NCBI RefSeq assembly: GCF_000002425.4
Contig: NC_037264.1
Coordinates: 16,241,391 to 16,305,390, forward strand
Source: Physcomitrium patens
Taxonomy: Eukaryota > Streptophyta > Bryopsida > Funariales > Funariaceae
DNA: 64,000 bases
Direction of reading: 5' to 3'
Positions 14,300 to 25,620 of this stretch are shown here, piece after piece. Made by a program: the position numbers and the translations under genes. How positions within the stretch are numbered: the stretch's first letter is position 1; the number at the start of each line of letters is the position of its first letter. The notes under the pieces are model-generated. The model did no database searches, had not been told where the DNA came from, and was given only the letters and a program-made list of their open reading frames with translations.

Positions 14300-15345
14300 A
14301 CATACATTGGATTTTACAGCTAGCTCGAATCCCTATCAGGCATCCGGTACCGCGGAGGATGGGGGAGGTGCTGTTTTGAGATGTGGTTTCGATCACAGAG
14401 GGCCGTCGATGCGAGATGCCGATCCACATTTCTCGGGGAGAGAAGTTGTCGAGGGGGGTTTCGGCTGCTGGTCGGACTCTTTTGGTTTCTTGCTGGTTTT
14501 TGTTTTTGGGAGCTCCGCATTTTTTGGGTGCTAGGGGTTTTGCTGTTTCGGTGCGGTGTGTTGTGGTGACGGCGGCGGTGTTGTCTGGTGGCGGTCCTGC
14601 TTCGGGGTGTGCTGCGGGCAAGGCTGGTTTGCATAGCTATTGTTTTCTGTGGTCGGCGGCGGTGCCGAGTTTTTGTTCCTGTGAAATCTGCTGTTGTCGA
14701 CGTGATCTGGCCGTTCTTGTTCAGTTGGTCTATGGTCAGAGGGCGAGCGATACGGGTGTCCATGCTAAGGTGCTGGTTTTCGACGGCGCCTGGTTTCTCT
14801 GTTGATGTTATTGCGCCGCCGCCGACCACTGCAGTGTCCACGGATTTCCTCCCCGTTTATTTTTTCCTATTCTGCTCTTGCTTCGAATCCTGCTGCTGTT
14901 TGTTCTAGTCCTGCATCGAGCTGCTCGGCCCTTGTTCCTCTTCGTAGTGCGTGCAGGGGTGTCGGATGGTGCTGGTTGCGCTGTGGTGGAAGCGCCAAGT
15001 GTGCGACGGTGTCGCATGATTCTGTTCCGTTCGGTGCTCTCTGGTGGCGCTTCTCGTCTTCTTGTTCGTGTTGGTGGTCCAGTGGCGTTGAGGATTTTTG
15101 GCGCTTTCCTGTTGCTAGCTACTAGTTGCTGGCCTCGTCGTCTTCGCCTTGTGATTCTTCGGTTTTGATTTCCTCCATCTTTTTGTGGCTAAGGCTATTA
15201 CTGCTGCGGTTGTGGCTGTTTCAGTTGCAAGTCATCTTGAAGGCAGCTTTGCTTTCCCGCTTTCATTCATGTGAAGGGTTCCGAAGATTGAACTACTTTG
15301 AGCCGCCATTGCGTCGACGAGAAAATCCATTTCTTCCAGCACAAC
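14300..15345. other. GC-rich, T/G-biased block of unknown nature
   Basis: The block contrasts strongly with its neighbours. The plus strand is rich in T and G (many TTTTTGGG, GGCGGCGG and GTTGTGG words) and low in A. Several overlapping open frames exist on both strands (for example 14320-14841 minus, 14383-14805 plus), but none has a recognisable domain. It ends where the duplicated kinase-LRR 5' flank starts. At 15346, just after CAGCACAAC, lies TGGTATCGCAGC, which resembles the plant retrotransposon primer-binding site TGGTATCAGAGC, so the block could be an LTR-like sequence. That is a guess; it could also be an old CpG-rich promoter or part of another gene. Confidence 0.35.
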
Positions 15346-15349
15346 TGGT

Positions 15350-16228
15350 ATCGCAGCTTCCGCAGGCTCGTTTTTCGACATTTTCCACATCGCGGTGGAT
15401 TTCTAGAAAGGATGAACGGTTGCATTGCGTAAACATGTGAGTTGGATGAAGTTAGGTTATGAATAGGATGAACTGAGTCGGGATGAACCAAGTTGGGTGA
15501 ACATTCATCTATGGATGATTTATCCTTCCTGGATTATCATTATTTATGGATTGTTTTTTTGTTTGCGGCTGAAGTATACCTAATTGATGAATTTTCGCTA
15601 AGAAATGAGAACTTGTAATTTGTTTGATGTTGCATTACGATTTTTTTTTTATTAAGGCTTCTTGTGTTATGTTTGATTGAAGGAGTTAATTGGTATTTTT
15701 GCATGGACTTGTGCAACAATTGTAACTAATTGAATATCTATGTTAAGTTGACTATTGTGAGGTTTGGTAAGCCACAAGAATATAGAATATTTAGAGATAT
15801 TTAGCTCACAAGAATATAGTTTAGTTTCTTTTATACATGTGCTAATGTTTAATGTCCATATCTTTTGTAGGTAATAAGGTGATTTCTTACTTATAATTTT
15901 GAACTATTTATAAGATAATTTGTGGATTCTTTTCTAAAGTATGGTTGGATTGGAGCATATTGTTAGTGCTTCCCAATTATCTCTACTAAATGTTCTTGGT
16001 GTGGGTAATGCTCTTTCCACAATAATTTCAATGTGTTTTGATTTTAGAATTGTTTTAGTTCTATGGTTATATGGCTGCAACATTTGCTTTCTTGTAGTAT
16101 CATACATCCATTATACAATAATCTTTTGGTTTACTATGGGATAATGTGTGTTAGTTTTATTATATCATTTTGGTTGTTGCAAGTGCCATATGATTTGAAG
16201 TAGGTCCATTGAAACTTAATACGTGCAG
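15350..16228 (+). repeat. 5' flank of kinase-LRR copy 3, homologous to 475-1306
   Basis: It aligns with the flank of copy 2 from CGTTTTTCGACATTTTC (15373) to the exon start after ACGTGCAG (16228). It is moderately diverged, with several indels, and probably contains the promoter and a leader intron of the family. Confidence 0.7.
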
Positions 16229-19200
16229 CTTTGACTCTTGATGCTATTAAATCAAGCAAGTATTTACAACTGCAATTGTATTTAGAAATTGCAACTAAGT
16301 GTTTAAAAAAAGTGAAAGAGTTGACCTCCTTAGAAGATAGAACAAACTCACTTAAATTCAACAAGGAGCAATGTGAATATTTAGTTGGTAAACTCGAGTC
16401 TACTATGGAGAGTGCTTATAGATTCTTCCATGCTATATACCAACAAATAAATGTTTCATCTATAGTTTTGGACTCCTTGTTGCAAAGACAAAAGAAAGTG
16501 AAAGCTACATTCAAGGTTGTTGTCAAAATGCATGGATTGAAGTAGCCACGGTATTGACAAATGTGTCAGAGCATATTTCATCAATAAGCTTTAATTTTGG
16601 AATTGTGTAGACTTGTCTTTTCTAATTGTGATTGGAAAGTACCCCCATGCAAATCGTGGATAGAATTTATTGAGAAAATAGAAAAGATCAATAATATTGA
16701 AGTTGATTGTGTTTACAAGAGAGTCTTTGAAGATGAAGAAGCTTTGCGAAAGAAAGTGGTCTTGGAATTGAAATCATTGTATGGCAAGGAACATGAGTTG
16801 GCTTGTTTTTTGCTTGAAAGACTAGAAAGACTTAAAAGTACATCAAGCATCTTTTTATAAAAGCTATTCAAGAGATTATATAGTAACGTGCAAGAACTCA
16901 ACCGAATAGGTAAAGGTGCATTTGCTACTCTTTTCAAAGTAAATTGGTTGGAGATGGAAGTTGCGAAAAAGATATTTTTTGGATCAAATAATGAATATTT
17001 TAAATTAGAAGTGTTAGCTTTACCAGGGATGTTTCATGCAACTATAATGTTTTTATTTCATTGTACTTCAAGCAACCATGGATATTCCATTATTATAGAG
17101 TTGATGGTAAAAGATGTTATATCTTTAATGTGGAGAAGGAAGCAAAAACTTGACATTGATGTTCCTTTCTTGAATTTTGTAGCAATTGACATCATTCTTC
17201 AACTTTCAGAAGGTATGCTTTATCTTCACTCAAAGGATATTGTACACAAAGACTTAAAACTAGACAATATTTTGGTGAAAGTAACAGACGAGGAAAACGG
17301 ATATGTACATTTCAAATTAGTAGATTTTGGATTGTCCAAGACCAAAAAAAGTTGTTGTTCTACTCAAATATTCAATATAGATACTTCTTATTATATGGCT
17401 CCAGAAGTAATTGAATTTGATGAAAAAGAAAGTAAAAATCATATAATTTCAAGTGCAAACATACAAAAGTATCCTCAAAAAAGTGATTTGTATAATTTTG
17501 GTATGATGTATTTGAAATATTGATTGGAGATGTTCTTTTTTCAAATTTAAAACCAAAAGAAGCAAAAAAAGAAGTAAAGAGTGATGAATGTCCAACTCTA
17601 CTTGATCATTGTCCATCAATTTTAGAGACTATGATAAAAGATTGTTGGAAATTCAACCCAAAAGATCGACCAACTTTTTTGGAAATTTGTAAATTGTTGA
17701 GGTGTACTAAATATTTATTTATGACATCATGCTCAAGCTTGATTATATTACCAAATGGATTGAATAATGTCACATCTTTGACTACCTTCGATTTAAGTCA
17801 ATGTTCTAGTTTGACATTATTGCCAAATGAATTAGATAACTTTACATATTTAATAAACTTAGAGACAAGTGGATGGTCAAGCTTCATATTATCGCTTCAT
17901 AAATTAGGCAATCTCACATCTTTGACTACCTTAGATATGAAAAGGTGTTCAAGCTTGACATCATTGCCAAATGAATTAGGTAATATTATATCTTTGATTA
18001 CTTTAAATATAGAGGGGTGTTCAAGTTTGACATCATTGTCAAATAAATTGACCAACCTCACATCTTTAATTATATTAAATATTAGTGAATGCTCAAACTT
18101 GATATCATTGCCTAAAGAATTAGGCAATCTCACATCTTTGACTATCTTAGATATGAGTGGGTGCTCAAACTTGACATCATTGCCAAATGAATTGGGTAAT
18201 CTCACATCTTTGACTACCTTGGACATGAATAGATGCTCATACTTGATATCATTGCCAAGTGAATTAGGCAACCTTGTATCTTTGACTATATTAAATATAA
18301 GTGAGTGCTCAAGCTTGACATCATTGCAAAATGAATTGTGCAATCTCACATCTTTGATTACCTTCGACATGAATAGATGCTCAAGCTTGACATCATTGTC
18401 AAATAAATTAAGCAACTTTATATCTTTGACTACGTTAAATATAAGTGAGTGCTCAAGCTTGATATCATTCTTAAATGCATTGAGCAACTTCACATCTTTG
18501 ACTACCTTAGACATAAGTGGATGCTCGTTTTTGATATCATTGCCAAATGAATTGGATAACCTCACATCTTTGATTACCTTAAATATAGAGAGGTGCTCAA
18601 GCTTGACATCATTACCAAATGAATTGTGCAACCTTACATCTTTCACTATCTTGAATATAAGTCAGTATCTAAGCTTGCCATCATTGCCACATGAATTGGG
18701 CAATATTACATCTTTGACTTCTTTAAATGTAAGTGAATGCTCAAGCTTGATATCATTGCCAAATGAATTAGACAACTTCACATCTTTGACTATCTTTTAT
18801 ATTAGCAAGTATTTAAGATTGATATTATTGCCAAATATATTATACAACCTCATAACTTTGACAACCTTAAATATAAGAGGTACCATCACTTGACATCATT
18901 GCCAAATAAATTGAGCAACTTTACATCTTTTACTTACTTAAACATGAGTAAATGCTTCAGCTTGACATCATTGCCAAGAAAATCATGCAATCTTACAACT
19001 TTGATTATTTAAAATATACAAGGATGTTCAAGCTTGACATCATTCTTATATAAATTGGACAACTTCATATCTTTGACTACCTTGGACATAAGTGGGTACT
19101 CAAGTTTGACATCATTGCTAAATGCATTAAGCAATTTCACATCTTTTACTATCTTGGACAGAAGTGGGTGCTCAAGTTTGACATCATTGCCATATTAATT

Positions 19201-19950
19201 AAACAACCTCATATCTTTGACTATCTTTTATAATAGTAGATGCTCAAGCTTGAGATCCTTGCTAAATGAATTGAGCAACCTCACATCTTTGACTACCTTA
19301 GGTACAAGTAGGTACTCAAGCTTGACATCATTGTTATAAGAATTGAGCAACCTCATATCTTTAGCTAGCTTAAATATAAATAAATATTCAATATTGACAT
19401 TATTGCTAAAACAATTAAACAACCTTACATCTTTGACTACCATAAATATAAGGAGGCATTGATTTATACCATTATAAAATAAATTTAATAATTTCACATC
19501 TTTGACTACCTTAACTCTAAGTGGGTGCTTGTTGAGATTATTACCAAATAAATTCATCAACTTTACATCTTTAATTACTTTAAATATGACTAAGTGGTGA
19601 ATGTTGATATTATTGCTAATTGAATTAGGTAACCTTACATCTTTGACTACCTTAAATTTAATTGAGTATTGGAATTTTACATCATTGTTAAATAAATTGG
19701 ACAATCTTACATCTTTGAATATCTTAAATATGAATAAGTGATAAAGCTTGACATCATTGCTAATTAAATTGGAGAACCTTATAATTTTGACTATTTTAAA
19801 TAAAAGTGGATATTAGAGGTTGACATCATTGCCAAATGAATTGGATAACCTCACATCTGTGACTACCTTAAATAGGAGTATTAGAAGTTGATATCATTGC
19901 TAAATGAATTGAATAACTTAACATCATAAATTATCATTAATAATAAAAAT
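16229..19950 (+). pseudogene. Kinase-LRR pseudogene, copy 3
   Basis: Same layout as copy 2. A helical N-terminal region (16229-16860) contains IKSSKYLQLQLYLEIATKC. The kinase domain (about 16888-17690) has a glycine loop IGKGAFATLF, VAKK, DFGLSK and MAPEV. About 30 LRR units of 24 residues follow (about 17715-19910). The catalytic loop reads VHKDLKLDN, so the HRD arginine is lysine. Breaks relative to copy 2 are a slip before 16545, an extra T at about 16594-16598, TAA at 16858 (where copy 2 has CAA), a one-base loss near 17500 in the late kinase part, and a slip near 18885. After that the LRRs continue in changing frames with stops until about 19950. The stretch 17520-18893 alone stays open for 457 residues. 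As with copy 2, kinase and LRR are joined with no NB-ARC between. Confidence 0.88.
17715..19910 (+). repeat. 72-base LRR minisatellite of copy 3
   Basis: The unit is the same as in copy 2 (about 30 repeats), becoming more eroded towards the 3' end, where stops such as the TAA at 19194-19196 and lost bases accumulate. The long open minus-strand frame (17897-18646) is its shadow. Confidence 0.88.
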
Positions 19951-20059
19951 CAAGTAAAATATTATTATTTATAGTAATAATCTATAATTATTTTAGATTT
20001 TAGAGTTTAGGATTTAAGATTTAAGATTTAGAATAAAGATTTATGGTATAAATTTAGAA

Positions 20060-21790
20060 TTAAGAGTTACAAGAGTGTCTTCAATTTATGGACTAATATT
20101 TAAATTTCAACTTCTATTACTTTTTTTTATTTTTTATTTCTAATGGTATAAATAATTTATACTATAAATTCATACTTTGTAAAATATAGCAAATTTGTTT
20201 TAGGCTTAAGAATTTAGACATTTTTTATATAAATATTTTTAAAAATTATAAAAACACCTTTAGATTCATTTTGAGATTGTACATTCTAAATATCTCATTT
20301 ATATGTTCTTGAAATATATAGATTTATAGATATTGAAGATTTTATTATTTTTGATTTTTTAGTTGATTTAAAAATAGATAAGATTTTTAAAATTACAATG
20401 TAAAATATGTCTATATTTTGAAGGTCTACAAATATAATTGTGGGCTTATAATTTTTTATAAGTTTTTAAAATTTTAAATATATAACCACTTCGTACTTCA
20501 TTTTTTTGAATTTATTTTTTAAGTGTCTTTTTGAAATTTGAAATTGAAATATTTCCTAATTAGTAATGCTTTTGGTTTTAAAAATGTGTTTAAATTTTTT
20601 AGAAAGTCTATAGTTTAAAAAATATGAGATTTCTAAAATTTCTTAATAATATTTTACATAATATATAAAAAAGCATATTTAAAAAATAAATAAATATATC
20701 TAAATTTATCTATATTACTTTTTAAATATTCTATATATATAAATAAATTAAAATCATATAACCTATGCTTTAAGCCTATATAATGGATTGTATTAAATTA
20801 TGCCAAATTGCATTATATTTTAATGAAGTGGCAAGCTCTACCAACACTATCTTCAAGTTTAGAATGTACAATTTAGAATTCCATGGATATTTCTAATTTC
20901 TTACCTTTTTTATTTTAATATTCTGATTTAAAATATTTCTTTATTTGTATTATCTACAATTCTTACGGTATAAATTACTTGCTCTACAAGTTCTTAGTTT
21001 CCAAGATATAACATATTTGACCTAGCTTTTAGGTTTATAGTTTTTGCTAAAAAAGGAGTTTTGAGAGTTATAAAATTATCATTTAATCCATTTAGGGATT
21101 GCTCATTTTAAACATGATATTACATTGTTCTAAAAGTATATACATTTTTGAATATTGAGTGTTTGACCATTTCAATATTTTAATTAATTTTGAAAATGGA
21201 TAAAAAAAATTAAGTTTTGATTTGATCAAATTTTTTATTTTAGAGATCTAAAAATTTAATGGTAGAAATAGAATTTTCTAAAAATATGAATTTTTAGATA
21301 TAAGACCTTTAATTGAATATATTTTTTATTGACTTTCTTAAAGGTTTTTCTTTTAAAATTTTAAAATTAACTTATTTTCTTATTTATCATACTTATGATT
21401 CTAATGGTATATATAAAATCTTTAGCAAGTCTATAGCTTAAGAGATATGAGATTTAAAAAAAATTAAAATTATCTTAAATATATATATAAATAAACACAC
21501 AATAAAATTCATATAGAGTTGTTGAAAATAGAATAATAAAATAGATATCTTGTCTATATATATATATATATATATATTGATTCTAAAATATCATATTTAG
21601 ATTATTTTTTTAATAAATTAGACATATAAATGATTTAAAATCATATAATTTATGTTTTAAACATATGCAATGGATTGTACATAGTCATGTTAATTTGAAC
21701 CATATTCTCTAATGAAGTAGAAAATCCATTCAACACAATCTTTATACAATTTTTCTTTCTTTCAATATCAACCATCATTGGTCTTCTTTA
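20060..21790. repeat. Diverged tandem duplication, two units of about 0.85 kb
   Basis: Two AT-rich units line up by eye. CTATAGTTTAAAAAATATGAG (from 20608) matches CTATAGCTTAAGAGATATGAG (from 21431). AAATCATATAACCTATG (about 20751) matches AAATCATATAATTTATG (about 21637), each followed by ATGGATTGTA. Each ends with TAATGAAGT then a CAACAC-ATCTT-like word. The spacing varies from about 820 to 890 bases because of indels. No coding pattern was recognised, so the identity of the unit is unknown. Confidence 0.6.
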
Positions 21791-22369
21791 ACATCATTCT
21801 ATTTGAACATCTATCTACTATCTTATTATAAATAAATTAATATATATTGTAAAAAGGTTAAAAGATAAGGTGAAAATTACTTTGATTAGATTTAAAATTA
21901 AGGATTTTAGGAATTTAGGATTTAGGATTAAAAATTTATAATTTTAATAAAAAAAAATTATCTTTATTTTTATTTTTATTTTGTTTTATTTTGGTACTAG
22001 TTTCCACTTCAAGTATGTATCAATAATAAGTAAAAATATTATTATTCATTAAGTATGATGTAATATAATAGAATTTATCTCCAATAAATATTCGAATATT
22101 TTTAAATTTTAAAAAACTTCTTAAATATATTAAAAAAAATTGAGTATTTTTAATTTTTTGAATTATTATCAAGATAATAATTTACCATCTAAAGACAAGT
22201 TATGATAACTAAACATAACAAAAATGACCTAAGTAAAGAAGTTTTTAATAAACTTTATAAAACAAGATATATTTGTATCTTCTTAATATATACATTTAGA
22301 AGTAGAAGACATGCAAATTAGCGCAATACATTTTAAACTTGTTATTAAAGAAGAAAAGAGTTGTTGTTG

Positions 22370-24500
22370 TGAAAAAAATTGCGCTTGTATAATAAAGAAC
22401 ATAAGCACATTGTTCAACATTGTCCAAAGAAGTATGGTTGTCAAAAAAGACGATATGTTAAAAAACAAGTTTGCTTAATTATAATAGAAATCATGGAGCT
22501 AGAATCTTGTACAATATTTAATAATGGTCATATATTCTTCTTAAATTTTTTTCTTTTTTATAAAAGATGCTTGTTTAAGACCTAAAAATTACAAAGCCTA
22601 TGCTTTGTTATATTCAGTAGTCTCATCTTATTTCTTATATGAAGAGTTTTTTAAAGATATAGCATATTTTTAATAAAAAAATTAATTTATATATTTAAAA
22701 ATCATAAATAGTTGTCTATTATCTTTTAGAGATATTATCTATAAAATAATTCCTATAAAAATAACAACAAATGGTCATTATAGCATTGTGATATTTAATA
22801 TAATTAAAACCATCTTTAATCTAATTATTTTAGATTTATCATAGCTAAAAAAGCATAATCTTTAGATAGATTAGATTTTTGATAGTCTTAATTTTTTTTT
22901 AAAGTATAACTAAGAGTTTTGTTAATCAAATAGAAAATCCAAAGTTTAATACAATTAAATCCTTATTTGTAGGTGAAAGAATTTTTATGCATGCTAAAAA
23001 ATAGATTATATTTTATTATACATACTCACTAATTTGTTATAGTATAAAGACTTTAAATGACATTTCAAACTAATATTAAGATTACCAAGATATTTTAAAA
23101 AAGAAGAATGTTAATAATCTTCCAAAATATTATCTTTATAGTTGCTCAATTGATCTTTAAGATGGAGCTCAAAAACCATTTGGATTAATATAAAATTTAT
23201 CACAAAATGAATTAGTTGAACTCAAAAAGTACATTAATGAAAACCTTGCTAAGAATTTTATATGCTATTTAAAATCTTTAGTAAGAACTACTATTTTATT
23301 TATGAAGAAAAAAGATGCATCATTGTAAATGCATGTGGATTATCAAAAATTCAATAAGATTATTATAAAGAATAGATACCCTCTATTTTTGATATTTGGA
23401 CTTTTTGATCAATTGAATCAAGTCAAATTCTATAAAAAATAGATCTATGAAGAGTATATATTTTTGATACACATCAAAAAATGAAATGAATAGAAGATTA
23501 TATTTCAAAGAAAGCATGGATATTTTGAATATAATGTCATGCCTTTTGAATTCACAAATACACTAACTACTTTTCAACATCTTATAAATGATTTTTTTTT
23601 TAGAGTTTTTAGATGATGTTGTTGCTTATTATCTAAAAAATATTTTAATCTACTCTATAAATATAAAAAATATAAATTCTATATTTATTATATATTACAA
23701 AAATTAAGAGATATTGAACCTTAGACCAAGATGAAAAAATGTGTATCATATATTATTTAAGTTGAATTCTTAGGATATATTATTTCAAATAATGGTTTTA
23801 TGATAGATCCTAAAAAAATTGGACTATCATAGATTGAAAGATTTTAAAATGAATAAGAGATGTTTAATATTTTTTGAATTTTTTGAATTACTATCAAATC
23901 TTTATCAAAAAAAATTCTTTAGTTGTAGTTCCATTTATATATTTGATATATGAAGACAAACTTGAATGAAACAAAGAAGTTCAAAGAGCACTTGTAGATA
24001 ACTTTTATTTTTATGCCAAACTTATATAATATCATTTTTTTAAAAATATTTTTTATAAAAATAAACATATTAAACTTTGTCTTGAGTGTAATATTGTCAC
24101 GAATTGAAATATATGGTAAAATTCACTTAATAGCTTTTTATTTTTAAAAAATTATAACTATTAAGATTAATTATAAAATCTATAACAAAAAACTTCTTGC
24201 AATTATAGATTCATCTTAAAAATGACATCATTATCCAAAAGATTCTTTTAATTTTGTGATTGTTTATACAAATCAAAAGAACCTTGAGCACTTTATATCA
24301 ACATGAGTTTTGAATTATTAATAAATTCATTGAAGCATGTTCTTGTCAAAATTTATATTTAATATCACTTATTGGCTAAAAAAATAATAAGATTTATTAA
24401 ATGTCTTCTTTAGACATTTCTATTTTATACCAAAAGAAAGAAATATAACTTTTGATCAATAAAAAACTATTCTTCTGAAAATAGAGTAATTTTATCTTTA
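22370..24500 (+). mobile_element. Decayed Ty3/gypsy retrotransposon (gag zinc knuckle, protease, RT, RNase H)
   Basis: Readable traces follow the gypsy order on the plus strand, broken by many stops and slips. A CCHC-like knuckle with lost cysteines (RLYNKEHKHIVQHCPKK, 22382-22432) comes first. A protease-end trace (IFNIIKT, then ILDLS, about 22790-22860) follows, then the reverse transcriptase: PFGLI-like start near 23180, ELKKYINENLAKNFI (23220-23265), ILFMKKKDASL (about 23294-23326), HVDYQKFNKIIIKNRYPL (about 23333-23386), and the catalytic box eroded to YYLKN at about 23627-23641. After that come VEFLGYIISNNGFMIDPKK-like text (about 23760-23820) and an RNase H trace (INYKIYNKKLLAIIDS, about 24155-24205). 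The chromodomain or integrase part and the LTRs were not found. This is an old, dead copy; these elements normally copy themselves via an RNA intermediate. Confidence 0.8.
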
Positions 24501-24831
24501 AGTAATGAAATCAACATTTTGTATTGTGTGTAATTTTACTAGGATAAAAAGTAGATATAAATTTAGCCTATGGATAGTAATGGTTAAAAAATACATTATA
24601 AAATATATGAATTAAAATAATTCTTTATTAATTGGTAGATTATTTTAATTCAAAATAATTAAATGATCTAATATTTTCTATTATTCATAATTATTATATA
24701 AGTATTATCAAAGAATCATTTAATTTTTCTTAAAAACCCAATTATTTAATAAAAACTTCACAAAAAATTATACTTAAAATAATAAATCATACAAGAAAAT
24801 TTATTTATAATGCATATAATTTTTGAATCAA

Positions 24832-24834
<3 letters not shown>

Positions 24835-24902
<68 letters not shown>
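24835..24902. repeat. Compound CA/TA microsatellite
   Basis: A pure CA run passes directly into a pure TA run. It lies just downstream of the eroded gypsy element. Confidence 0.95.
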
Positions 24903-24905
<3 letters not shown>

Positions 24906-25019
24906 ATTTATTTTTAAAATTTATTTTATATAAAAATAAAAATTCATCCAATGTTATATTATACATATATTCTACCTTAAGAATGCATTGGATATCTAAT
25001 TGTGGAAGGTAAGTAAAAA

Positions 25020-25620
25020 TATAATAACAATCCTACTAAGTCTAATAAAGTCTTAAATAAAATTTAAGTAATCTTTACTAATCTTAATCAAACTTCAATC
25101 AATCCAAGTAAATTCAAAAGAAAACACAAAAGTAATATGAAAGAAGTCATAAATTAATCTCAAATAAATATAATAAAAAATTCTTAAAAAATATAAAATT
25201 AATATTTAAATAAATAATAATAATAATAATAAAGAAATATTATAAATAAATATTTTTAAAGTAATAACAAAGAATCCTAAAAAATCTAAAATTAAAAATC
25301 TTAAATAAATACTAATCAAACTTTAATTTAATCCTAATCAAAAATTTAATAAATATTAATCAAATTTTAAATCTAATTAAATTCTAATTGAAATTTTTAT
25401 AAATCTTAACCAAATCCTTATAAAATCCTAATAAAATCCTAAATCCTAATCAAATACTAAATCTTACATCAATCCTAATCAAATTCTAGAAAAATTCTAA
25501 ATTTTAATCAAATCCTAAATCCTAGATCAATCCTAATCAAATCTTAAATAATCTCAAGAAAATCTCAAGTAAATTTTTATCAATTACTATAATTGTTTTA
25601 AATTCCAATAAATATTAATT
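25020..25620. repeat. Imperfect short repeats of an AATCCTAATCAAA type
   Basis: Words such as AATCCTAATCAAAT, CTAAATCCTA and AATCTTAATCAAA recur many times in about 600 bases, with variable spacing. This is low-complexity DNA, possibly an eroded minisatellite; no coding sense. Confidence 0.55.
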
